Source of the DNA: Porphyra umbilicalis
Taxonomy: Eukaryota; Rhodophyta; Bangiophyceae; Bangiales; Bangiaceae
Length of the DNA stretch: 38,528 nucleotides
Reading direction: 5' to 3'
Assembly: GCA_002049455.2 (NCBI GenBank)
Contig: KV919256.1
Coordinates: 1 to 38,528 of the forward strand
Position 1 is the first letter of the stretch. The number at the start of each line of letters is the position of its first letter. The position numbers and the translations under genes were made by a program. Below the pieces are notes generated by a model. That model had not been told where the DNA came from, made no database searches, and worked only from the letters and a program-made list of their open reading frames with translations. Positions 27,473-37,933 of the stretch are shown here, piece by piece.

Positions 27473-28359
27473 TGAGATGCTCCAGACGGTGTTTTTGTTC
27501 TTCAAATTTTTGAACGCGCAGGAGAGGGCCAAGATCGGGGACAGCCAAGCCGCGTGGAATGTGGTGTGACAGTGGCGCGCAGTGACTGAAGCCGGCAGTC
27601 GCGAGTGGCGTGTCGTAGCTGCCCGTGTGGTGCTGTGCGCGGGCCTGTGACGAGGAGAGGGCGGCGCCGTGCGTGTGGCCCGTGCGAGGGGGTGGTGGTG
27701 TCTCGGTAGTGGCTCTGGCCGTGCGGGATGTCGCGCAGCTGACCGCGCGGTACGTCGTAGGGGGAGAAGACCGGACAGGGGAGTACGTTCGGGGTGTTTT
27801 GGAGGGGTTGAGGGGCCGTGGGGATTGCGGGAGGGGGGGTGACGACGCCGCTGGCTTGCCGGTGGCCGCCCCTACGGCGGCGGCGGCGGCGGCGGCCCCT
27901 TCGCCCGCGCCCCCTGCTGCGATAGGCTTGCTTCTGGAAACAAACCTGGCCACCATGGACGAGGGGGTGGGAGTGGCGTGGCGTTTGCCCCGGGCGGCGG
28001 GTGGGTTGCCCGGTAGCGGCGGCGAAGTCGGACGTAGGCGTGAGGCTGGAGGGCTGGGGGGGGTGAGGCTGTCGGCGAGCCGTGCGTGACTTGGGACTGA
28101 CGCAAGCACGGCGTCGCCCTGTTGGGGAGCCGGCGCGGTCCGGGGCGGACGGCTCGGGCGCGCGCGCCTGCCCGTGGACGTCCGCAGGGACATGAAAATA
28201 AAAACCAATGCAGTACATGACAAATATAGCCACGTGCCAAGTGAAGCGCGACGCGGCATGTTTCAATTCTAAATAATGCTTCGGAACTTACTCAAAAAGA
28301 TGGTCTTCGCTCACAGCACAACTCCAGGCCAGGGTGTTTTCGCGTACGCGCTTTCAGTC
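27472..28359 (-). repeat. right arm of the long inverted repeat
   Basis: The reverse complement matches 14292-15084 (inner part, 27472-28269) and 12830-12924 (outer part, 28270-28359). The outer end carries CGCGTACGCG, a perfect 10-bp palindrome, within the motif ACTGAAAGCGCGTACGCG on the minus strand. The plus-strand frame at 27625-28089 (LAVRDVAQLTARYVV) is open for about 154 codons and points toward helicase B, but it is not preserved in the left arm, so it is not called as a gene. Confidence 0.93.
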
Positions 28360-28828
28360 AACTTCTGCTGATCCGCCACATTTTGGAGGATCGCCGCCTC
28401 CTTCCTCATGGTGGAATCGGCCGCCTCCCGCGGGACTCCTGTCAGAATCGTGGGGGGGGAAGGGATCTTGGTAAGATCGGTACCGATCCCAGCGGAGTCT
28501 ACCCCTCATTTTCCACAGTGTCTCGCGCGTTTGGCCCGGGGCCCAGAGGCAGGCCTATATTTCGGGCCCACCGGGCCCATTGCTGACGGTGAGCCTGATT
28601 CGACCAGACATGATCGCTTGAACCGAACAATCATGTGCGTCTTCATCATTGTCATGTTGCAAAGGATGCTGGTGTTCTTCACGTCACATGAAGTAAATGG
28701 CCTGTTCCTGCGAGTGTCCTACATTCTTGCAACCTGGTTCGGCGTGAGAGCGTGCAAGTAGGGCCGTATGGCTCCGTGCGGCGTACGATGCGCACGTGCA
28801 GTAGGAGCAGCGAGCCAGAACAGCTACA

Positions 28829-30904
28829 ATGGATTCACTCCCGCAGTCCACCTCTATGTCACCGGCCTATGCCCCTTTTATCGGATGCCGGTGGCCGGGT
28901 ACGCTGTCCGCGTCGCTCGTGTGCGCTGTGGATCTCCCCAGCCGTGAAGGTCGTCAAGCGCTGGCCCGACATGTCTGGCGAGAAGGCGGCTTGGAGGTCA
29001 TGGCGTTTGACTCTGCTGATGGCGCCGCTAGCTGGGTGGCTAGGGCTGCTCAGCAGCGTTCACTATCCTTACGGGTGGCTACGTCTATGCGCACTACGGA
29101 GCGTGCGGTGCGCGCACGTGCCGGTCGTGAGTGCCGGGTCTTTGACGTCGCCCATGTGGCAGACCAAAACGGGCTTGTAGCCCTGATTTCTAAGTGCAAG
29201 ACCTCAGTCTTCCTCAAGTGCTTTTCTACCACAGAGATGGCGCGCTCTGTGGCTCCTGCGCTTCGGCTTCCCACAGGGGCTCGGCCCATTCGAGTCGGAT
29301 CGGATAGGGCATCTTCTGGTGCCGCCTTAACCGCATCCAGAGATCAGGGCGCTTCATCGCGGGGCGCAGCGCTGTCATCTCCCCAGCGATGGGGAGATAG
29401 TCGCTCGCAGAGCGACGCTGGAGCTGTGCTAAGAGTGAGCACACCTATTACGCGAAGGACTAGAGGCGTTGGTGCTCCCTCGGTTGGCCGTGCCCAAGGC
29501 CAACGGCGGTCCCGTTTGGGCCAAGCGCAACCGCGTCTGCCACCGAGCGACCCGTATGCCGCTTGTGTGTTGGCTCTGTTGCTGCAGAAGCAAAGCGTTT
29601 TCGTGACGGGCGACGCAGGGGCGGGAAAGACAACTCTGCTGAAGACGGTCAAACGACACCTCGTGGAGATGGACCCCTTCATGGGCATGTGCGCAACAAC
29701 GGGCATCGCGGCCTGCTGCTTGGGGGGACTTACGCTGCATTCGTGGCTTGGGCTGGTTCCGAGTGCTGTGGCGGCCGCTGCCACGGGCGCGTCGCCCTCT
29801 GACGTTGCCGCTCTGCTTCCTGTACCAGCACGCCGACGCATTCGAGCGGCTCGGATTCTAGTCATCGACGAAATTTCGATGCTCGACACTACTCTGCTGG
29901 ACGCTATTGATGGCCTGTGCCGCTTTGTCCGCTCCACGCCCACCTCTCCAATGGGCGGATTGACGGTGCTGTTCTGTGGCGACTTTGTGCAGCTCGCTCC
30001 GGTGGCTGGCCAGGGAGTGTTCAAGGGTAGCTTTTCCTTCCGTGCTGTGGTCTGGAAGGCCCTGTTCGGCAAGCGTGCGGTTGTCCTAGCCACGGCGCAC
30101 CGTCACGGCGGGGACCCTAGCTACCTCGGCCTTCTGCGGCGCCTGAGGCGCGCGGAGCTGACCGAGGCGGACGTGCTGGCCCTACAATCGAGGGTCGTGG
30201 ATGGCGTCGCCCCCGTAGATGCAGTGTCGCTGTATGCCACAGTTGAAGAGGCTCGCCGGCACAACCAGCATCGTCTAGGCGCCCTGGGCAAACGCACAAT
30301 CACGTACGTGGCCGAGAATTTTGGCGGACGGCTGTCTTCAGATGCAGCTCGGGTGGTGCTCGACTCATTGACACCTGCGCCGGACAGCCTTGTCTTGTGC
30401 CTGAATGCCGCTGTGCTGGCTGTGTCCAATGTTTACTTTCACCGGCACGGGGTTTGCTCTGGTTGCCGTGGAACTGTTGTTGGCTTCCAAGCGTCGGGTG
30501 GCGCTCAAGGTGAAGCGGAGGAGCTTCCAATGGTAGAATTCAAGCTGCCATCAGGAGTTTTGCGACGTATAGTTGTGTCCAGGACCAACTTCATGGCCGC
30601 CACTGTGACTGGCGACGCTGCCGGTCACAGCTCTTCCCATTCGTCAAGCTACAATCCTGTCAGGCGGCAGCTGCCTTTAGTGCTGGGCTGGGCGCTCACC
30701 ATTCACAAGGCTCAAGGTATGACGCTGGAACTGGCGTACGTGACTCTCTCCTGCGTCTTTACCTTTTCTATGGTGTACGTTGCATGCTCTCGAGTGCGCT
30801 CCTTGGGCTCATTATTTCTCAAGACTTTTGATACCTCGCTGGTGACTGTGAGTCGTGAGGCTCTCTCGTTCCATGACGAACTTGATCATGTTCCTTTGAT
30901 GTGA
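28829..30904 (+). CDS. PIF1-like superfamily 1 helicase B, 691 aa
   Basis: A complete frame from ATG (28829, context ACAATGG) to TGA. It is predicted to be an ATP-dependent DNA helicase that would unwind DNA 5'-3' in the nucleus. Motifs are in family order: Walker A GDAGAGKT (residues 261-268), TTGIAA (290-295), Walker B VIDEIS (345-350), GDFVQLAP (384-391), GWALTIHKAQG (620-630) and VYVACSRVRSL (649-659). The ending FDTSLVTVSREALSFHDEL has the spacing of PIF1 C-termini. All key residues appear intact, unlike helicase A. The N-terminal 240 residues are specific to this protein and Ser/Arg-rich before the core. There is no nuclease or Rep domain, so it is not a Helitron transposase. It sits 470 bp outside the right inverted-repeat arm and points away from it. 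Confidence 0.92.
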   Translation: MDSLPQSTSMSPAYAPFIGCRWPGTLSASLVCAVDLPSREGRQALARHVWREGGLEVMAFDSADGAASWVARAAQQRSLSLRVATSMRTTERAVRARAGRECRVFDVAHVADQNGLVALISKCKTSVFLKCFSTTEMARSVAPALRLPTGARPIRVGSDRASSGAALTASRDQGASSRGAALSSPQRWGDSRSQSDAGAVLRVSTPITRRTRGVGAPSVGRAQGQRRSRLGQAQPRLPPSDPYAACVLALLLQKQSVFVTGDAGAGKTTLLKTVKRHLVEMDPFMGMCATTGIAACCLGGLTLHSWLGLVPSAVAAAATGASPSDVAALLPVPARRRIRAARILVIDEISMLDTTLLDAIDGLCRFVRSTPTSPMGGLTVLFCGDFVQLAPVAGQGVFKGSFSFRAVVWKALFGKRAVVLATAHRHGGDPSYLGLLRRLRRAELTEADVLALQSRVVDGVAPVDAVSLYATVEEARRHNQHRLGALGKRTITYVAENFGGRLSSDAARVVLDSLTPAPDSLVLCLNAAVLAVSNVYFHRHGVCSGCRGTVVGFQASGGAQGEAEELPMVEFKLPSGVLRRIVVSRTNFMAATVTGDAAGHSSSHSSSYNPVRRQLPLVLGWALTIHKAQGMTLELAYVTLSCVFTFSMVYVACSRVRSLGSLFLKTFDTSLVTVSREALSFHDELDHVPLM

Positions 30905-33900
30905 GCGGTGCCCGTATTAGTGATGTCATAGAGTGTTCCTTCACTTCCTTGTACTCTTCCTTGTTTTCTCACTCGCACGTGGTAGGTGCCAGTTGGCTGC
31001 GCGTGACGAACAGACATGAAGAACAGGGCATCATGTGACATCTTCTTCTTGACGGATCACGTGGCATACGCAGTCTCATGAGATCTTGCCAGCGAATTTT
31101 TCACACTTCCAGGACGTGAGATCTTGCGAATGACTTTGGCACACGTCCAGGACATGTCCTTGACGACGAAAAGGTCACCTTAGCAAACCAATGAGACATA
31201 TTTGCAGAAAAGAAATTGTCTGATTCTCCGAGGATCATGAGATGTGCTGGAACCTTTAAGACCGGACAGAAGGAGACAACACAGGCAACGCAGCGATGGT
31301 GAGCAGGCGTGAACAGTGGTGCTGACTGACTGTGCTGCCTGAATGAGCAGCCCAGCCCCAGCATCAGAATCGAGGACGGGCAGTTTCCGCTCGAGGCTGC
31401 CGGCATCCGCGTGACATATGATGTGTCAAAGGCGGTTCTCACCGCTCTGCTTCGGTCGTTCCATTCAAAAAGAAACATCTGACAGCTGCTCCAAGTGGTG
31501 CGTCACGCAACGAGCAGAAAAGAGAACCACACAAAAAGCATGACAGTGAAGCCTTTCTGAAAACCGACTGGTGCTCAATGGCGGCCATCCTCATCAGTCA
31601 ACGACGTCTTCCAAGTCAGGAATCGTCTTTGTGTCCGAGGCGTAAGCGATGTGTGCCTTCCGCTCCTGACTTCGTTGGTCTGTACGACTGCAGCCGACAG
31701 CCACGCTAGTAGATTTGCGGCCCTGCTTGTACGACCGCGTCAGGGTCAGCGGCACGTAGGCAAGTACGTATGGTGAACAGATTTCAATAACAGACGTACT
31801 GGCCTTCTGGAACTCGAGCTCGAGACGCTACTCAAGCGCTGGTGCCCCCGTGGAGAGAGCGAGTCCTGCGGGTATGTGTTTCGCTGCCGTGAAGCACAGC
31901 GCAGACATCTGACCTGCGAGTGTCTTGCACTGGCAATCGGATATCTGTTAGAGCACTGTATGCCAGATGAACTGGAGCGTGCCACGTCTTTGGGGGCGAT
32001 GACCTCTCAATAAAACTTGTCTGAAGTTCCTGTGATGTGTGTAGTTGACGTAGAAGTTATTCCGTTTCATGGCTGGAGGCTGACGCTGACAAGGCGACGG
32101 CTCTAAACTGTCAGAATCGTCCATAGATCGAGTAGATCCAGCTCAGCTGCATATGATGATGTCTATACAAGACGCGCTTATTTGTCTGTTCACCTGCCTT
32201 CTGCGCCAAGTTTGCAAAGGGCCTTTGAGCATCTCTCAATCCCGCCGTGGGTATTTCTCTACAGCTAGTCGTTCAGTCGCTCACCGCGCCTTACTGAATG
32301 ACTGCATATGTTGCGAAGGAAGAGTGTGGTAATGGGTAGACAGTGAGACAAGAGAAAAATGCATGTGGAAGGGTGCGTTATGCACTCCGTAATGAGGTGA
32401 GGCAGCTAGCCGCTGCTGGGCGCGATACGATACGACTCTTATTAGTCTTCTCCAGAGAACCTCAACGAACATGGAGTCAATCACAGAGAGTTACATGGCG
32501 GCAACTTCCTGGGCACCTGCAGTACCCTGCTTTTACTGGTCTAGGCTGACGCAGGCGAGACCGAGACAAGGAACCACTACATCATCACAGCGGCAAACTA
32601 CTACCGGATCGTATGCACCCGCGGCCAATATCGATGCTGCAGCACGAGTGCGTATGGACGAAAGACCCTGAAGGATGCTCTCGAGAACGTGCAAACATGT
32701 CATTTTCGCTGCAAGCACGAGAACTTGCCAACCTGTTATTATGGCCGCAAGCTCGCCTTCAGCAGTGAGCTACACACGATATGTTTTGGCGCGTGGGCTG
32801 ATCCCTGCAGCGTTCTGGACCCTTTGCACGTACAATGTCGCTCGTCACTCGGACGCACGCGGAGGCAATTGACCTGTGGTGCGCCTGCGACGGCGGGTCC
32901 ATGAAGACTGGGGAGGTGCTCATGAGATGGATTGTACTTCTCAGTTCGTCGTAGAGGTGATGAGCAGGGCCGAAAGCATCGAATGTACAGCACGGGGCCT
33001 TACATATATGACTGAAAGTGACACAAACATTCAGTTCTGTGGTATCACCAACTCGCTGGGCTCTTGGGCAGCAGTGTTCGCACGTGAGCTATCTGCGCGC
33101 CAGTGAGGGTACGAGAAGGCGCCTTCAATGATCTCTTTCTGGCTCGAGAAGAATACGCTGCGGCCAAGATGGTTGCAAAAGGCCAGGCGCAGTCGATGTG
33201 CCCCAGGCTGTTGCCAAAGCGATACTGGCGCGTACCTGCGACTCACCCGTCAAACGTGTGGCAGTTGGGGCATCCTCGCATCTGGAAGCTATTGAGCACG
33301 CGTTGTAACTGGAACTCACCGAGTAGCGGTGATGGTACGAAGGGAGAGAGATAGTGGGCAATGACCCCTGTGCGGCGACTTCGGTATTTGCAGCGGCCGC
33401 TCTGTGCCAAACTGACTCGGTAAGTGGCCAGCTGTAGACAGCGAGTGAGGGTCAGCATGTGGCTGTGGCCTCTTGGCGCTCGGGGGTACAAACGTGTATC
33501 ATCTAATTGAAGAATCGTGACGGGCCGCTCCGCCATGCAGCTGCTTGCGAGTATCAGCAGGCCAGAGGTTCTCTTTGGAAGGATCAGATTGAGCCCGGTT
33601 CTTCAAGGCGGCCAAGGTGGGCACCGCGTGGGGGCTCGCGGCGCTGGACGTATAGAGCTGAGACCGTTTCTGTGGTGGCCTCAAGAGGGGCAGCAGAGCC
33701 TTCCGAAAGATTCGTGGTCGCTTCCATCCCCAGAAGGGGTACACCCGCGAATGTCTGCGTCTCGGCTGTTCGTCAAGACGTATGTGAACAGCAGCTGGCC
33801 GGAAACAACAGCAAGCAGAGTTTATCTGAGCATGGCATTCAGGACACTGGCTCTGCCGCTATCGTCGCGGCGACCAGGAGACCTCTGTCATTCTACCACC

Positions 33901-34649
33901 ATCGTGACGGCCACTTCTTCATACGCAACTTTTCAAAGCGTTCGTCGTATCGAAGCTCTGCGTGGCTGAGAAAACTGAGGATTCTTGTTCATACTAGCAC
34001 ATATGGAAGCAAGGTCGATTTGTCGGGCTACTGCTCGTAGGCTTGTGCTTCTGGCAGGGCTATGAGCGTCCTCTACCAATTCTGTTCAGTGCTGGTGCAG
34101 CAAAACTGCGGCTTCCGCGAACGGCACAGCAAAGCTCAGCGGGGGACGCAGCTGAAGTCATTTGGGGGCTACACAATGATGTGGTGGTGCTTGGCACGCG
34201 CCGTCTGCTGGCACGCATGATTGTAGACTTCAGGGTACGCCACTCTCGCTACGACGGTAGCGGATGACGTGCGGCGGACGCTGACGCCAGGAATCAATTC
34301 AGCTGTCTTCCACACGTAGTGTTGAAAGGGTCAGTTCTTGAGGAGCAATCCGACCGGGATGCGTCTATTTCGTATGGCGGCTCCGCTTTGATACAAGGAC
34401 TATGCCCTGGGAAGAATAAAGAGCGGCTCAGATGAACACTAGCACGGTCTCGGTTCCTGTGACGCTCCCGGATCTTTAGCGAGAAGGCTCTCAAGCACAG
34501 CTCACGCGGCTCTTATTGTAGGCGCAGTACACTTTTGACCTGGCGGCCGCATGCGGAGATGGTGGGCGGCGGATTTGCTCTCGTCAGTTTTGACACGAGA
34601 GGCACTCTGAGACGCGCCTCTTCACATCTTTTGTTGGCGTAGTACATAA
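30905..34649. other. 3.7 kb with no recognisable gene, less GC-rich than its surroundings
   Basis: No known domain, RNA gene or retroelement motif is visible. Open frames of 120-180 codons on either strand (31101-31478 minus, 33507-34040 plus) overlap each other and have no recognisable motif. The base composition is closer to even than in the flanking modules. One imperfect tandem repeat lies at 31079-31156. Confidence 0.5.
31079..31156. repeat. imperfect tandem repeat of about 38-40 bp, two copies
   Basis: GAGATCTTGC...TTT...CACACTTCCAGGACG is followed by GAGATCTTGC...TTT...CACACGTCCAGGACA. The two halves have the same order of blocks with small indels. It lies about 180 bp after the helicase B stop codon. 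Confidence 0.6.
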
Positions 34650-34908
34650 TTGGACCAGGCTGCGTCATTTGCTACTTCATGCTGCGGTAGGTGCCGCCGG
34701 ACTCTTGGCGGTCGCGTCGTTTCCAGAAAATGCGCCGGTGACTGCCATAATTGTTGTCTTGTCCTTGTCCCGGTAGTGCGCGCGGGTCAGCGCGGGCACG
34801 GTAGCACCAGTAGGGTGAGTACAGGCGCAGGGGTAAAGGTGTGTATTGTCTCTCTCGTCTGCCGCTCGGGGCTAGTCCCCGCGCGTGTCCCTTCTTATAC
34901 CCCCACAG

Positions 34909-36017
34909 GACGGCGCCCGCCCTCACTCGGCGCCCCACTCGCTTCGCCTCCTGAGTCGATCGGTCCGGTCCACCGACCGCCGCCAGGCAGGCTCTTCCTA
35001 TGGAGCCTATGGCGCCCGCCACCCTCCACCGCACACACACGCACCGCCGCCTGCGAGGCGGGCACGTCCGGGTGCGCTCATTCCGCCTTACCCCGCCGCC
35101 GCCGCAGCCTTGCTGCCCCGGGCGTTGGGGCGGGGAGAGGCGCCGGGGGTGGGCTCCAGCCGGTGCTCTCCCCCACCGGGCGTGCAACCCACGGGTGGGT
35201 CGCCGGGAAGCGGGGGAAGTACTGCACCGGCAGTACACTCTGCAACTTCCCCGCCTCTCCTAAGTGCCGGGGCGCGAGGGGGGGAGCAGTCGACAGTTGC
35301 TCCCCCTGTTCGCGCGCCAACAATAATGAGGGGATTGAATGACGGGACGGCTGCACGTCTCACAGGGGCATCGCCCACCCCCGCCCGCTACAATCATGGA
35401 CACGGAAACCAACATTGTTCAGCACCTCGATAGCTTCTCAGGGAGGTTCATCTCCGTAGACTGTAGCCGGGTTGGAGCTAGCAGCCAGTTCGATACATTC
35501 GCTGTTGGCGCCAGGACACGAACGCGGCCGCAAGAAAGGGTGGGAAGGGGCATCCAGCCGGCGGCCGGCCGCGCCTGATATAGGAGATGCTACGTCTGCC
35601 ACGGCGTCCCCCTCTGCATGGGCACCACGGAGCCCCGCGTGGTACTGCAATGCGGTGCCACGCGGAGACGGGCCGTCTGGGGACGCGGCTGGCGCTGCAG
35701 CGCACGGGGGTGCAGCAGGTGCGGCAAAAGAGATTCGCTCCGTTGAGGTGCGGCGACGAGCGCGCCGCGCTGTGGCTCGCGAGGTGCGCGGAGTGCGGCC
35801 TGGGGTTGTGCCACGCACCGTTGGGGCAGGCCCCAATGGAAGCGCCGCTGCCCTGGCAAGTTTACCTACAGAGGCATGCCAAACTATTGGACACAGCTCG
35901 TCCAAGCACATAGGTCCAGGCGAATCCTTGGCTGACACGACGGGCGGCGAAACTCAGCCATTGGGGATCGTGGGGGCAGAGCAGCGTCGCAGCTTCCGCC
36001 ACGTTGGCACTATGTGA
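34909..36017 (+). CDS. possible spliced gene, Ala/Pro/Ser-rich product
   Basis: A strong splice pair lies upstream: GTGAGT at 34815-34820 and ...TATACCCCCACAG ending at 34908. From 34909 a frame of about 174 codons runs to 35433, rich in Pro, Ala and Ser. From about 35460 another frame runs to a TGA at 36015-36017 (Ala/Gly/Arg-rich, ending RRSFRHVGTM). They would need a second intron or a frame change to join. No domain is recognised and no initiating ATG is seen in the upstream exon. It may equally be chance open frames in GC-rich DNA. Confidence 0.22.
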
Positions 36018-37528
36018 GACACGAGTGTAGTGGCACAGATAGGCCGGAGCGGGAGCAATGGAGTGAGTGAGCCAGAGCAAGCGAAGTGGAGCGTACCCGG
36101 CGCGCCAAGCTGGCACAGACGGCGCGCCTCGCGGGCATAGGATGCGTCGAAGCGGGTGCAATGGCGCGAGGGGGGAGCGCGGGGGACGGGCGTGCATTGT
36201 ACAGGGTGTGGGAGCCAGAGGGAGCACGCGCAGATGGAGTGCGTAAGAACAGAGGTGCCTAGTCGGGAAGCTGTGTGCGCCGGCCGGGGCGGGCGTGCCG
36301 AGCATCGGTGCGAGCAGCGCCAGCATATGAGGGACGTAAGGTGAGGCGAGGAAGCCCAACGCGCTCGGTAAAGAATTGGCATCCCACTCCAAACAGATAA
36401 CAAGCGAGGGTGGACGTTGGTCATCACGACGGTGTGTGCGCGGTGATTGATTCTATAGTTAATGCTGCATTCGTGGCACATGTCACTATCAACCGAGATG
36501 GACAGACGAAGCTACGGGACGGCACGGCGGTGTGCACGAGGTAGCCAGTCATGCTCTTTGTCAGGCTGTGGCGCCGTGAGACGTCGTGCAATCGGTTGGC
36601 GCCCACGCCGACCGGGTGCCGCGGGTCGTCGAACGGGGCGCCGGCGGCAAAAAAGGCTGCGGAAGACTTTGCCGAGTATGCCATGATCGCTGCATACTAA
36701 AATGCACAGCAATCAGCACCTGGACACGCTGGGCCCACTGTGGAAGGATCAGTGATTTTTCGGGTGAACGCAGGGGGGCGATACTGGTAAACCATCCAGT
36801 CGCCGACGGCGGTACGCCTGAACGGCTTGAGGTTATGGGTGCCTGCAAAAAGAAAGATCAAGACCGAGGCCGCCCTTACTGGGCTAGCTGCATCTTGACA
36901 GGCGCGGCAACACCTCCAGACGGAGAGTAAGAGCACGTGGTGGGGGTGGCGGGCAGTTGTGAGCTCCTCAAATCACCGGCAGCACGTATGGACTTTGTTG
37001 AGGGTACCAGCGCCACGACGACGGCTGCAAGATCAAGCAGAAAATCGGTTAAGTGCGTGGAGGAGGCAGGGGCCTAGACGGCTGGTGAGCCACGCGCTTG
37101 CGACGGACGTACTCTGATGCACACGCCGTGCCGCTATGGCACGCGATACATGTTCTTTCGTTCTGCCGCCGTGTCTCAGAAGCATTCTCGTTGCTTGAGG
37201 CACTTAAGGTAACACGCCCTGAAGCCCTCGGTGACGTTGTACTCCATCTGCATTCTGGAAGCGACAGGTTATAGGATCGTGACTGTCCAAAGCGGGCAAG
37301 GCGACGAAAAATGAATGCCACGTCAGGCGGAGGTCATCTGACGAGCACGACGTGCAGTACATGAATCTGGAAGTATCATGTCCGCAAGGCATCTCGCAAT
37401 CGATGTTTGACATGTCACGTAGAATTGCTAAGTGCCATTTCACCTTTTAAGAGATACTGAAAAGATCACTGCCCCGGAGAACATGACCACGACATTCATA
37501 TCTCAAGAAACTGGTGTCTAAAATCCAG
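36018..37528. other. 1.5 kb without a recognisable gene
   Basis: Only short overlapping frames are present, none with a recognisable motif. There is no repeat longer than about 20 bp that I can see. Confidence 0.4.
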
Positions 37529-37933
37529 CTACGAAGCAGATGAAGCACTGCCGTACCGCTGCGGCATGGAAGAAACCATGAAGTCAATCCAGGGTCGGAT
37601 GAGAGGTGTTGTCTGGATACCACCGGGGCGACTCGGGGGTGCCACTGGCAACGCCTGCGTGTGCTTTTTTGCCACTCGCTGCAGCAGCTTGACGCGCAGG
37701 TCTGAGTAAGTCAGCTTTGGTCCTTTCCGTGCAAGGTCCACGGCGCCACCTCCAAGCTCGTCACCCAGCTCCTGGATCTTTGTGTACAGCAGTGTCGTCT
37801 GAGCAGGTTCCTTCAACGCCAGCTCCTGAGCAGCTCGTGCCGTGCGACCACCGCACGGCCCAGGACCGAGAATGCCGGGGATGAATCCGTCGATGAAGAC
37901 AAGCACCCGCAGGATGCCCTCGACGCGAGCGAC
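37529..37933 (-). pseudogene. 5'-truncated ORF cut by an LTR
   Basis: The minus-strand frame is open from the LTR border at about 37933 to a stop at 37529. It reads as a soluble protein with a mixed, non-repetitive composition (IAVARVEGILRVLVFIDGF at the border; later YTKIQELGDELGGG and LTYSDLRVKLLQRVA). There is no ATG near the border, and a stop occurs a few codons into the LTR. The upstream part of the gene therefore appears to have been displaced or removed by the retroelement. I do not recognise the family. Confidence 0.45.

Noticed and set aside
27625..28089. 154-codon plus-strand frame in the right arm as a gene upstream of helicase B
   Set aside because: Its counterpart in the left arm is broken, and composition alone can explain it.
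12830..28359. A single 15.5-kb DNA transposon with long terminal inverted repeats
   Set aside because: No matching target duplication flanks 12830 and 28359, no transposase lies between the arms, and the interior is occupied by other elements; two inverted repeat copies are equally likely.
31101..31478. 125-codon minus-strand ORF after helicase B
   Set aside because: No recognisable motif, no supporting start context and similar-length frames overlap elsewhere in this stretch.
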